Source of the DNA: Pseudophaeomoniella oleicola
Lineage: Eukaryota; Ascomycota; Eurotiomycetes; Phaeomoniellales; Phaeomoniellaceae
NCBI GenBank assembly: GCA_003868215.1
Contig: QWDQ01000016.1
Location: forward strand, 124,001 to 188,000
DNA length: 64,000 nt
Reading direction: 5' to 3'
The notes below the pieces were generated by a model, which did not search any database, was not told the origin of the DNA, and saw only the letters and a list, made by a program, of their open reading frames with translations. Position 1 is the stretch's first letter; every line of letters begins with the position of its first letter. Of the stretch, positions 22,398 through 33,464 are shown piece by piece. A program made the position numbers and the translations under genes.

Positions 22398-22525
22398 CGA
22401 ACAGCTTCTCCAGTAAATCCCCTTCCCATTTTCAGTGCCACATCATTCCAGACCGGTTTGAGATCGGGGTCGACCAAGCAAAGTAGGAGACAGCGCTCGT
22501 TCTCGATGTTCCAAGCGACAGGCAT
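22398..22525 (-). CDS. SANT-like first-exon module A
   Basis: A 128-nt exon from ATG 22525 to a GTGAGT donor at 22397, phase 2. It encodes MPVAWNIENERCLLLC, then PVWNDVALKMG and FTGEAVR. It is preceded by a long CT-rich leader rather than a TATA box. Read through, it stops one codon after the donor (CGG TGA). The nearest exon in the right phase that completes the third helix is E at 21311. It could instead be an independent micro-gene or an orphaned copy. Confidence 0.6.
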
Positions 22526-22735
22526 CTTGAATACCTCGATGTCTTAATGGTTCGTAGAGAAAGAAAGGGAAGAAAAAGGAGTAGTCAGTACTGTAGGAGC
22601 TTTGTGAGGCAAAAGAAAAAAAGAGAGAGAGAGAGAGAGAGATGCACATGAACTTATGGCATGGGAGGTATTAGAAAATTGAGAGGTTGAGAGATCTACT
22701 TTGAGAAGAGAATTCTTTTCGAATTGACTGAAAAT

Positions 22736-24660
22736 CTAGACCATTTTCCGCTTTGTCTCAATACGACATTTTCCGGCTGTTGCCGCAAGGATACGGATGT
22801 CAGCAGTCTTCGCTGTCAACATTTTAGGACGCTTATCCCCTCCAGGTTTCTTGAGCACAACTGTAACTTCACACTGGATATCTCCACCTTCGTCCTCAGA
22901 GCCATTCTCCGACCCATGGATTAGACCATCATCTTCATCTGGCTTGAAGAAAAGGCAATGGCGACACTTTTCACCATCCCAGGCTGTTTGTGTAGTTGCC
23001 TCCACATAAGTGGATTGCCGATGGCTTTGATCTTCTTCGAATCGAACCTTCTTCGTTGGTCTCAGTAAGGGAGATGACGACAGACAAGGCTGGAAGGATA
23101 CATCAACGGATGTTCTGGGAGATGAGTCGGCGGTCCTCTTGAGGATGACCTTCCTCGGTATGTCTGTCTTTACAGGTTTGTTTGACCGGGAAAGTTCGGG
23201 AGAATCTTCCTTTCCGATCACGTATTCCGAGGGAACGCGTAACTCACCAGCATAGTTGATGGTTGCAGCAAGCATATCTAGTTGCCTACTTTCAGTTCGA
23301 GGTTCGCACATGTTGCCAGTAGATCTCCTTGGGCCCTCTGGTGAAATACTAACAATCTCCTTCTGGCGGGGAGAGTGATCACCTTTGACAGATGGTTGCG
23401 CAATAGCTGGTTTGATTTTCACTGTTTCGATGCTTGGAAGAACACGCGTTTTGACAGGCTCATCAGTAATATACGTGCTGGTGATGTGCGTCTCGTTTCC
23501 GTCGTCACTCATTGCACTATCAGATCCCATACGTCCAATGGCAGAGAAGTAAGATTTGACATTGGATTGATCCCGGATCGGGCCATCCACTGTACGCTTT
23601 ATGGGAATACTCGTCTCTGTGCTTGGTGGAGATAGAGCATGGGGTTCTTGTGGGGTTTCGAGGCATAACGCTGGCTCTCCATCATCGGTGCTATGCAATG
23701 CGCTAGGGGACCTTGTCTTGCTGTTGACATCGTCCTCTGATGGTGCGGATTGAGAATCTCTGATTCTTGCCGAGCGTATAAGTCCGTTTTCTGTTGAACC
23801 TTCGGTTGACATCGCTTTGCGAAATGAGGTGGAGCCCGCATTTAGCTGTGGACTTTTGGATCCGTTTGACGCTGGGGAACTGCTCCTAGGCAACGCTTCA
23901 GTACCAGATGGATTGAGACTGCCGTCTGTAGCTAGATAATTCTGATCGTCTTGACTGGATTTAGCGCACTCGGATTGCAATATATCTTCCAGCCGGCGGT
24001 TATCGAGGTTGTCGGTGTTTGACCTGATAACATCCGCAACATAGTGCTCGTCATCTGTCTGGAGCAATTGCTTCATGCTTCGTCGTAACCATTTCTTGGC
24101 GGATTTGTCAAATGTAATGATCTCGGCCCTAGCAATGTTAGCAACCTACCAGTGAAACCAAAGAGTCAGCATCGCTTACCAGGAAGGCCTCCCATTAGAT
24201 CTCTCTTCCTTGAAATACCAACAGAAGAACTCTTGTATCGCCGCATCACCTCGTGCGACAGACCACAGAAGTAGGAAGTGAATGTGCTTTGGTTTCAACA
24301 GACTGTGCTTCCGAGGAATGGATGACGACGGAAAGTCAGGAAATAGCTGGATGCTTTTCTCGATCTTGCCTTGGATCTCAGGGTTTGCTTCGAGAATAAG
24401 TTCCCTGTGTGATTGAATCAGCAGCTTTCCTTGACAGTCATATATCTCACAAACCAGCAGTCGCCGCTTTCTCCACGCTCCGTATCTTGGAGTAACCATT
24501 CAATGTACACACTCTCATCACCGCAGGTCGTAAGCCATAGAAGCAAGTAAAAGTGCAATTTTATGGGCATTGCAAAGAATGCATCCGCTGATGGAGATAT
24601 CATCTCCCTTTCTCCTAAGCGGATGCTGTCAGCGTCTTGAGATGCCATACGGCAGCTCAT
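22736..24660 (-). CDS. SANT-KH array member 1
   Basis: Three exons: 24660-24455, 24404-24180 and 24128-22736; 607 aa. Two divergent SANT-like helical repeats lie at about 30-75 (LHFYLLLWLTTCGDESVYIE) and 112-160 (HIHFLLLWSVARGDAAIQE). Each is interrupted near its end by a phase-2 intron, and the second continues as AEIITFDKSAKKW. A long polar Ser/Thr-rich region follows, with a CRHC pair near 537. The C-terminus (about 565-607) reads like the first half of a KH fold: strand CEVTVVL, then ADIRILAATAGKCRIE. A nucleic-acid-binding role is inferred. It shares intron phase and layout with the next four genes. First exon: starts at 24660 or 24648 are both possible. Function unknown. Confidence 0.75.
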
Positions 24661-25924
24661 CGTGGTGGTTGTGGTCAGCGGCTGAGGGACTGTGACGTAA
24701 GTTGGTGATGGAAGTCACATTTGGAGCAAACTTATGATGCATTTGGTCATGGACTCCTTCCCAAGGTAACAGGCAACAGCCCCAGAGCAACAGGATTTGA
24801 AACTAATGGTACTTTGCCTGATAAAGGAGCGCAAGTGCAAATTGAGGCTGGTCATCGGCGTCACGCAGACCAGAAATTACAGAAAAGACACACTCCGTAT
24901 TGTACCCCTGACCAGGACCAGCTGCTATGTTCACACACATCTAATTCAACAATGGATCCGCAGGATGCAGGATCAAAGATGCATCAGCCATCAAGTCGTG
25001 AGTCACTTAGCTGTAGTGCAACTGTTCTAAAGCGAGCATCGTCCGATATTGAGGCTGCTGCAAATTATCACTAGTCTGCCCATAGACCAACAGCCCACCC
25101 TAGGTTTGACGGCGAGACTAGTCCACGCCGTGTGACGGTTGCAATGCGTGACGGAAGGACCGGCACATGCATCGATCGGCCCCTGGATGGAACGGCACGC
25201 AGAAAGTGTCACTGACAGGGATGGGGTGCCCTAGTTAGCACCAAAAGTTTCTTGAAGGCAGAGTCGGCAACAGCCTTAAGTTGGGAAGGGTGAGCAGACA
25301 TCCCGGGGATGATTTCCACTGGACAACGCCCTTCTTGCGGTGACAACAGGTTCGCTTATGCTTGACAGGGTACCCTAGAACAATACATCTGAAGCAGTAG
25401 ATCCATGTTCACATTGCAGTGCAGTGCAGCACATTGCATTACGGCAGTTGGTCCATCTCTTGGTTGCAGTTACCAACATGATTACTGTCAACATCAAAAT
25501 CGTACCTGTCACATTTCCGATGTCGTGGCTGCATCGTGGCGTTTTCGGAAGCGAAGATCCAAAGTTCCGGAGAAAAAGAAGGTCCGTCGCTGTCCCGCAC
25601 TTGCATGGTGGCTTGGCAACGCTTATCCGTTTGGGGACATTACCCCTGTCTCTCTACATCGATGGGCTTTTTTTCGTTGACTTTAGATCGAGATGTGAGT
25701 CATTCTATGTGCTGGATTTTGGTTGAAATGGGATGCAGTATTGATTGTTCTCCTTGAAAGTGTGTGGAAGAAGAGCAAGTGCGATTTGTACCTCGCAGTC
25801 GCATTGTTTCGCCTGCTAAGGTAGGCACAAATAACTGCACGGGGATACTATGTAGTGGAAACAGAGTAGACGGTACAAACGAAGAAGACATCTATACCAG
25901 CTGAAAGAAATCGGTTGGATTTCC
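24661..25924. other. Intergenic between array members 1 and 2
   Basis: About 1.26 kb. Plus-strand ORFs of 60-117 codons (for example 24721-25074) lack motifs and real ATG starts. No SANT module with a phase-2 donor was found here. Confidence 0.45.
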
Positions 25925-27309
25925 CTAATCGCTCCTCATGTTGTTGCCAGTCCTGGCCGTCATATTCGAACCAAGACTGTCCCTTGAGACCGTCGGACCT
26001 TTACGTTTGTTGGAACGTTGATCCAGCAGCTGTTTCTTGCGCCTTTCAATCCTCCCTCTGTAGCTCGCGACGGCTGCCCTAGGTCCATGGATGACACCGT
26101 GAAGCAGGTGATGTGGACGGCCCCCTTGGGTCTGCTTATCGAACCTGATGACAGCCTCACGCTTAGCATTGAGGTTCCGGATGACGTCTCTGCAAAGCTC
26201 CGGGTAGATGTCTTCAGATACTTTGATGTCAACATTGATGTGGTCACCATGTTCAATAGTGGTGCTGCCCTGTTTAGCTGCCCTTGATGGATGGATGCCA
26301 TGCTCGATGGTCGGATTTGCAGTTGCAGCATTGTCTTGGTTTCTGCCATCATTCCCTCTGCTCGCTTCGCTATCGAAGGTCCATCCATGGTGCTGACCAT
26401 TTTGAGAGTTTACGTTTCCACTTGACTGGCTGGAGGTGAGATTCCTTGGTGGAACAATCGGTCGCCCAGCGAGACAGTTCCCTTTATCGAGCACCATCGG
26501 CCTGGCGTTGTTGCTGTCGCTGGCAGGTCTCCTCTCTCCCTGTTGCCGAGGCCCGAGAGTTATAGCGTTACTATCGCTGACTTTAGGAGGATGAGGAGTA
26601 CAAGATGATGAGCGGCTGGTAGTGTTCCGTCGCCGTTCCACCTGTGCTCCATATTGAAAATGGGTGTTCTCGGGTTGCCTGGAATGGCCAAGCGTGGGAA
26701 GTGCGGCCAGTCTCCTGGATGACTTCATGCGTTCACTGTCATTGGCCTTGGGTTGATTGTTTGTGTTCTGGAGTCGATCGACTGTGCGTCGCTTCCTGTG
26801 ATATTCACAGGAGTGGCCGTCCGTACAACCGTTGACTGACTCGTATCCATGTTCTCCATCGGAATAGAAATTACTGTCAGAACGTAAAGCCTTTGCATGA
26901 GTTCGTCCACTCCTCGTGGTTGTCTCCTGGGAAGGTGGCACAGATGTGGGAGGCGTCATTGGTTGTGGATCATCGTCGTCGCCAATGCTTGAAGTGTCAG
27001 ACTCCGCATCACTGTGCAAGCCACCGTCTGCATTATCCAATGAACCGCTATCTCTTAAGACTTGCAATCCGTCTTTCCACCTTCGTTCTCGTCCACTTGG
27101 ACCAATAATCCTTAGGTAGATATCCCTGGGATGGTGGTTAGTATAGAGTATGCGTTAAGGACTGGAAGGCGTTCATACTTGCACTTTTTGGCTGGTATTG
27201 TGGTCCGCCGAGATATCTCGTCCCATCTATCAGGTATGACTCGCATGTATCTCAGCACTTCGATGGTGAAAGCCAGATATGCTTCATCGGTGTAGGATAG
27301 CCTAGTCAT
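25925..27309 (-). CDS. SANT-KH array member 2
   Basis: Two exons: 27309-27179 and 27125-25925; 443 aa. A single SANT-like module at about 1-50 begins MTRLSYTDEAYLAFTIE, then DRWDEISRRT. A phase-2 GTATGA intron sits exactly where other members have theirs (after PAKKCK), and the module resumes as DIYLRIIGPSG. The middle is disordered and Ser/Thr/Gln-rich. The C-terminus (about 335-410) has a KH-like order of strands and helices: INVDIKV, then a helix, AVIRFDK, HHLLHGVIHG and AAVASYRGRIERRKK. The GxxG loop is absent. It ends in a basic tail. Putative nucleic-acid-binding protein of unknown function, with the same orientation as its neighbours. Confidence 0.75.
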
Positions 27310-28168
27310 CGTATACGACAGTGAGAGATATCAGGGTCTGGTCTTCATGAAAGAGCCGGAAGGCAGGATGATAAGCACATCAGAAGGTTTGGGACAGGTG
27401 GTTGGGTAGGTTGCTATTGCACAGAGAGAGCTAGATTTCCTAAGGCAACCAATTCAGAGAGGTTAGGAAGCGATGTTAATGGCAATGTCCGAGTGTCAGA
27501 AGAGCTCACAACTTTGGGGGTAGCTATCTTCAACGCCCAGTATGGGTCCAAACCGAGTTGCAGACTTCACTAGCTCAGGTACCATCTATGATATCGATGA
27601 TTGGAGTTAAGAGACCAATCTAGGATCTCTTCGTCCCTGTTATTTTTTCCCCCTCAATGTAACAGCGGCACCGAAGCACCTCGCAACACAATGAGGCAAA
27701 GCAGTAACCCTGACTTTTCACATCTTGGACTGTCACATCAGCATGGGAGATGCATGTGATATAGCCGGGGTGTCGTAGATTTAGGGACTCATAAGCTTTC
27801 TGGACTCGTCAAAGTGGTCAGGGATCAACAATCAGTAGTTTTCTATGGAAACGGAACCACGGATCGACAGCCTCCGTAGTATTGGCACATTCGGCTCTGG
27901 AGTGGATCATTTCTGTCTACTCCCATACCGACCAGGTCTGCCCCTGTACTTGTACAGATTCGGCCCTAACGTTATAGTATTGCCTTCACGGGATCAACCG
28001 AAAGTCAGCCACACTCAATAGCTTCCTACCTACCTACAACGTTAGTCACTGTCGAACAGCCCTCCATCTCCCTTGTACGATCTTCAATTTGAAACGAAAC
28101 AATATGCAAGCCACGACCCGATCTAATAGTGTACAGAATTTCAACTAATCGACCCGTTGCTGTCCCGG
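27310..28168. other. Intergenic between array members 2 and 3
   Basis: About 860 bp with no supported gene. A TACCTACCTAC motif lies near 28026-28038. A 58-codon plus-strand ORF near 27845 has no features. Confidence 0.5.
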
Positions 28169-29928
28169 TCATTTAGTGGATCTTCGCCATCTTGCCACAG
28201 CCCTGTCAATTTGCCGTTCAACGTGATCTGCTTCTTGTACAGTGCGTGTATCGATTTGACAGTTGTGTTCCACTGGTTGGAGCCACGGCTTGTTCCGAAG
28301 ACGAACATTTGTCCCGTTCAACGGCTTTCGAATTTTCCTAGCTTCTTTCTGGACGGCATCGAGGGATTCAGTAGGTACTGACAGGTAGCGCCTGATAAAA
28401 TTAACAGACTTCGTCAAGCTAGGACGCTTGGTAGTTCCTTTTGATAGCCTTGTTTGCAGACGTGTCCGACGAGCTGAAGTATGGGTCTCTTGAGCATTTG
28501 ATAATGGCTGTGGACTTGGGCTGGTGGGTATCGTTTCCGCTGGGGTTATGTTTCTCCGTACAACCACCCTTGGTGAAAGTTGTCGTCGCTCCACCGGAGA
28601 CGGTAGGTGTGGCTGTACCGTATTGTAGAGCTCATCGATATACTCACTTATGTTGTCATCAAACATGTCGCTGTTTCCATCGAATCCCGATTCCTCTGTA
28701 ATGGCCTCTTCCTCGCCTTGAGATTTGAATGGCAGAGAGGAATCTCGAGTTGACCTCCAATTGCTGCGATAACATGGTGGCGTATGATAAGATGTTTGTG
28801 ATGCTCTCAAGCCACGTCTCGAAGCAATAGGCTCATCGTCCGAGTCCATTGGTGCTTCATCATCTTGAACCACTCTCTGGGAGGTGTTCAATTTGCTGCG
28901 CTTCCGCATCCCTGAGGAGTTCCTCCCAGTCGAGGTGTTGTGTCTTGTGACGGTGCCTCGCCTCAATAGTCTCCCTGTCCTACCAGTAGGGTCTATACAA
29001 GACTGAGTCTCTCCTGGGCTAGCTAGTCGTTGTCCAATTATTGTCGTCGCCACCCGGGGGAGCGAAGTGACCGGGGCCTCCTCTGCTGGATTGTCCAAAA
29101 TGCCGGAACCAGTACCTCTGTCGCAATTGCAGTGGTGGCATATTTCTCCTTCCCTATGCATGAGATGGGCCGGTGCAGCGAGGAGTTGTTCACGTATCAG
29201 GTCGGCTTGGCTGGCATCACCGCACCATTCGTTGAATCGCCTCCTATCAAGTGTCAGGCTTGCTTTAGATACGTGGGAGGAGACTTCTCTGTGCCCTACC
29301 TCAGTGTGTCCGCGGAATAAATGCTCTTGCCAGTCGATCCTTTCCCGAGGCTGTCTTCCAAGGTCTTCCAGTTGATGAGTTGCTTCCACAGGGGAATGGA
29401 TCGAATAGCCTCTCTCAGAAGCTTGAGCTTGAGCAATGTCCCTAAGGGGCTGTTGCTACGGCTGCAGAGTGCTCGCTGGAACTCAGTGCTACCGATTCTT
29501 AGAATCCATACTCCCTTTATGACATAGGAACGGCCCTTACACTATCTTGGTGACGCAAGGCGAACCATCCATATGAGCTGCCACGTATGTGAAATCGATC
29601 AGGGTAAGAGGAGAATGCATAGCATGGAAGGCTTTAGTAAGGATCCTCACATTTTCCTGTGGAGTAGATTGGGTTGGTGGTCTTGCACCCCGTGCTGGCC
29701 GTGGCATCTTCCACGCGCTGGAAAGTGAAGCTGTCGATGAGATACCTTGAGGAGAAAGCAAAGGAGTACATACAATGTCTGTAATAGAGTCGGAGAGCCG
29801 CCGAGAGATAGGTGTTGATTCACTTTTGGGTGACTGATAGGGTCTGCGGCTATGTTTTCAAAATAGTCGTAGAAAATGCATACTAGCGTGGCTAGCTGTA
29901 TCAAGTATATCGTCTCCGTATCTCGCAT
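28169..29928 (-). CDS. SANT-KH array member 3, three SANT-like repeats
   Basis: Four exons by my reading: 29928-29774, 29717-29541, 29488-29300 and 29243-28169; 531 aa. Three helical SANT-like repeats at about 3-55 (TETIYLIQLATLVCIFYDYF), 70-118 (ENVRILTKAFHAMHSPLTL) and 123-185 (LKLLREAIRSIPLWKQLINW, ending SADTLR). All three introns are phase 2 and fall near a repeat end. A CHHCNC cluster lies near 208. The middle is disordered. The C-terminus (about 455-531) is KH-like: RYLSVPTESLDAV, TNVRLRN, CQIDTRTVQEADHVERQI. The first exon is the least certain; a shorter form would start at 29707 (MPRPARG). Function unknown. Confidence 0.68.
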
Positions 29929-30319
29929 ACATAATAGGTAAACGCCAACTCAGCAGCAGAGTTGATTCATTAGACTCCGACATCCGGTCGATCTCCAGTT
30001 GCTGAGTGCTCTGCAGAACAACGATGGCTTTGCTTTGAACCATGAACCTTGACCCTTGTCTGCCTCCTATTTTGAGTTCCATGAAATCACGGTCCGATGG
30101 ATTGTGGCGTCAGACATTGTGCCTTAGCGTATCAACCAACCCTATCACCTCCACGGTCTCAATGGAAGGAAGTGCACTGAGAGCAACCCAGAGAGCGTTA
30201 GAGAAAATAAAAGCAGAACGAAACATCAGGAGCCAAACTCCCCACGACTCAAGCCCGTCCGTCCGTTTGTCAGATAAGGTACATACAGCCCATATAAACA
30301 CCTCTAGTCCGTCACCCCG
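29929..30319. other. Short intergenic between array members 3 and 4
   Basis: Promoter side of member 3 and 3' side of member 4. Minus-strand ORF fragments here (to 30082) may be 5' leader; I could not splice them convincingly. Confidence 0.4.
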
Positions 30320-31807
30320 TTACCTAGCCATAGGCTTCTTCGTATATCTCCGAACCAAGCCCTTAACACGGGTGGCAGCTTCATCTAATTTGGCAAGATC
30401 ATTAGAATATATCCTACACACACCTTGTGCTCGTTGGAAAACGATCCTGCAATCTTTGCATTGCTTCCGTATAGCAGATTTATTCCTGAAGTCGTCTTCT
30501 ATCGCCTTACGAATCTTCAATGGGATTCGGATCTCCTTTCTTGCTTGCGTTTGCCCGGTATTTGATGTAGTCTGCTTATCGACATGCAATGGTTTTGACA
30601 TTGGAGCAGCGCTTGCCTCCCGTGGTTGCACCTCGACGACGTTTTCCACCCCAGAAGTCCTGTCCATGGAAAGAGTATTCTCCGCTCGAATCCTTCGACG
30701 TGTTCCATCGTTAACGGCTGCAAGCTGCCTGCCGGAGCTATTTGTAGACGGTCGAGTCGATGGCCCAGGGGTTGGGGAGCTGTCTTCGAGGATTCCTAAT
30801 GTCTCCCTTGCAGTACTATACGGCGTTTCTTGGTCTTGAACGCTGGGAATGCCTTGCTGTCTGGTGCTCGCACTTGATTTGGGAATAATATGCGGATTCC
30901 AGCCTTTGAGGTATTCTGTGGCGATAGGGTCGTCAAATTCAGACTGGCTTGGCATGGTAGAGCTATTGGAGCTAGCTTGGTCAACTACCAGTCCAGGATC
31001 ATACTGATCATCCACTGATGTCGGCGATGACGGGGGTGGTGACTGCATCTCTGAAGCTCGAGGCGGATTCCTGTGCACAACCCGTCGCTGGGCGCGATGA
31101 GCCCCGAGTTCTCCGTTGTCGGTAGTAGAGATAATGGATGGAGATCTGGCTCGTATAGGCTAACAATTTATCAGCAAAAGACAAAGAGAGAGGATATCAC
31201 AATCAGGTATATACTTACTACTGTGTGGCATTTCTCGCAATTCCGGTGGGTAGGTAACGCTCTCATTCTGTCTAAATTATATAAACCCTCTGCCACCTCT
31301 TCCGAACGGTACGTCAAATTTTTGATCTCGGCCCTAACTTGGGTCAATATCTTGTCAGCTGTCCAGAAAAAAAGGAGGGAATCACGTACGCCAACATGTC
31401 GGCACTGTAGTAATCGTTGTCTAGTTTTCGCGCCACGTATTCCAGAATCGCCTTGTCACGGGGTCGCTCCAAGGTCCGAAGGGCATGAATGAGAATCTCG
31501 GCCTCGAATTCCGGAGAGACGCCAGCCTCAATTGCCAAAGTATTTTGATAACCATAAACGATGTCCATGAATATCTCCCTGCGACAGTCAGGACATGGCA
31601 AACTAATTCTGCACGCATGCCATACCTCACCGCATCCACGCACCACCGCCGTTCAAGCATTCTCCTCATACGGCCGAATTTGACCTTCCTTTCAAGGTTA
31701 TAGTCTTTTGCGAATCTTCGGAAATAAATCCTTAGAAACTTCCTGCGCTTCCCAGTGGTCCATTTGGCTGGTGGTCGTCTTCTTCTCGAACCAGAGCAGC
31801 CAGGCAT
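30320..31807 (-). CDS. SANT-KH array member 4
   Basis: Four exons: 31807-31626, 31578-31390, 31333-31219 and 31159-30320; 441 aa. First SANT-like repeat at about 18-70 (AKWTTGKRRKFLRIYFRRF, ending CVDAVR, then EIFMDIV). Second at about 78-140 (FEAEILIHALRTLERPRDKA, ending SADMLA, then AEIKNLTYR). Both are cut by phase-2 introns, and the 189-nt exon between them has exactly the length of the matching exon in member 3. A CEKC pair lies near 157. The middle is disordered. The KH-like C-terminus (about 369-438) shows REIRIPLKIRKAIEDD, AIRKQCKDCRIVFQ, VCRIYS and a final helix DEAATRVKGLVRRY. No GxxG. Start chosen at MPGCSGS because other modules also begin MP; an upstream Met in frame exists at 31843. 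Confidence 0.76.
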
Positions 31808-32927
31808 CAGGCAGGTCTTTAGATGGTACCAACTACTAAACAAAAGAGAATATAGAGAAGACGAACACCTTCGTTCCGGAGAGAAAACCTGCTGTTGAGA
31901 TAGACAAGCCTAGCAATCCAGGCATATTGAGCCTCTGACTGAGCAAATTCGATTGTGGGAAATGTAAGACTCTACTGGGGCTTGCATCAAGGCGAGACGC
32001 GTCTATACCGAGAAAGGTACTCACCGGGGTCGTGGCGCGTAAACGCAGACGTAGCAGCTGCAGCATATAAGACATTGGCCAGGATGATAATACCAGCAGC
32101 AAGAGCCGCGTCAAAATCGTCTGAATTGCGGATAGTGACGTCCCTATGTAGGCAAGTTACTTGTCTGTAACGTTCCACGAAAAGAGACGACTCCCAACTC
32201 GATCCATTGACTGCGGCAAAAAGGACAGATCCGGTACACGCCTCTGTACCGAGTACTGATGTCCAACATCCCTAGGTTCTGCATCGTTGATCGGCGATGG
32301 AAGCCATGATGAGGCACAATATTGTTCGTACAGGGTCTTAGTATATAATCGAGATTTGACGTTACAGTGTGCCCAAAGAACATTAGACTTCTCATCGAGG
32401 CCAGCTCGCAAGGCATGGGATATTGGTCGACGTTGCTATTGCTGCCAGCATCATCCCTGTCCACATTATAAAACCTAAATGTGAGCGATCACAAAAGGTT
32501 CAAATGGAACATCATCTTTGATCCGCTAAGCCGATCTTTTGCACACCTCGATAACGATTTGGCCCTTATTGACGAGTCCAGATTCATCCTGATAGATAAA
32601 TAACCCCAGATCAACATGGTTCCGGTCTTTGAGTTACTCGATTGTGGTCAAATTTACAGGCCCAATCCCGATCTCAGTCCGCACACTTGAGACCCTGGTC
32701 TGTACTTATGTACTCTGGCAAGTTGGACAAACCGAGAACTATTGTTGACGCCATGGAGAGCAAATTCCCACATTTGAAGTCTTAGACACCGGAGGTCCCC
32801 CTAGATGTCCCATAGTTGGGCATCTTTACCTGATTGTTGCTAGCACTCACTGAGTGACCGTTTTCCGTTAACTCCCATTATCTACCGTCTGCCACAACAA
32901 AATTGTGCATTGGAACATAATTATACC
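31808..32927. other. Intergenic upstream of array member 4
   Basis: About 1.1 kb. Minus-strand ORFs at 31836-32464 contain a hydrophobic helical stretch (DDFDAALAAGIIILANVLYA) and a CPFC pair that faintly recall the array proteins. I could not join them by splicing in a consistent frame. They may be an unrecognised extra exon set of member 4 or a decayed copy. Confidence 0.35.
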
Positions 32928-33226
32928 ATGTCTTGGAAGTGGACAGATGCCACGGACAAGCTGCTCCTTATCTCGTTCCTGGCTTCAACGAACAGCTTCC
33001 CCCGAGACCTTGTTCCTGTAGCACAGGCACTAGGACCGGACTACTCAGTTGGCATGGTCCAGTCAGTACACCTCCTTGTATGATATATGATGGCAAACTA
33101 GCTGACCGGTAAGAAAGGAACCGGCTCCGAAAGCTACTCGATGAGGCCTCAGCACGGGAGAGCGTTGCCAATGCATTGAGGGAATCCAGCCGTGGAACCG
33201 CCACACGAGATGACCCCAGGATGTGA
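32928..33226 (+). CDS. SANT mini-gene (80 aa, two exons)
   Basis: Exons 32928-33061 and 33118-33226; 80 aa. Exon 1 (134 nt, phase 2) encodes MSWKWTDATDKLLLISFLAS, then LGPDYSVGMV. This closely matches the module pattern of the minus-strand array, including M-x-W-T/D-D-A-T and the phase-2 donor (GTCAGT). Exon 2 completes the third helix (QNRLRKLLDEA) and ends after a short polar tail at TGA 33224-33226. Intron 56 nt with a GCTGAC branch site and an AAAG acceptor. It is the only array member on the plus strand and has neither the disordered middle nor the KH-like part. Function unknown; a DNA-binding or competitive dimer-like role would be speculation. Confidence 0.7.
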
Positions 33227-33464
33227 AACCCCTTCGGAAACAGATAGAAGTGTCGATGGGAGGGTCCTCAGCTCCATCAGCTTCATTGGCATTTCTTTTA
33301 CCGTCGGCTTAATTCTGAACAATCTGTCCTTCACGAGCGGGACATCATAGATACACGTACCCATTGCATATAGTATGTCAACGCCTACCTAGCAGATAAT
33401 TCTGTCAATATGCCATTTCTAGACATGAAGTGTCTCGCCCCTTTTAAGCAGCACCACTTCTACA

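Noticed and set aside
24721-25074. 117-codon plus-strand ORF between array members 1 and 2
   Set aside because: Begins with TTG rather than ATG and shows no SANT or KH pattern.
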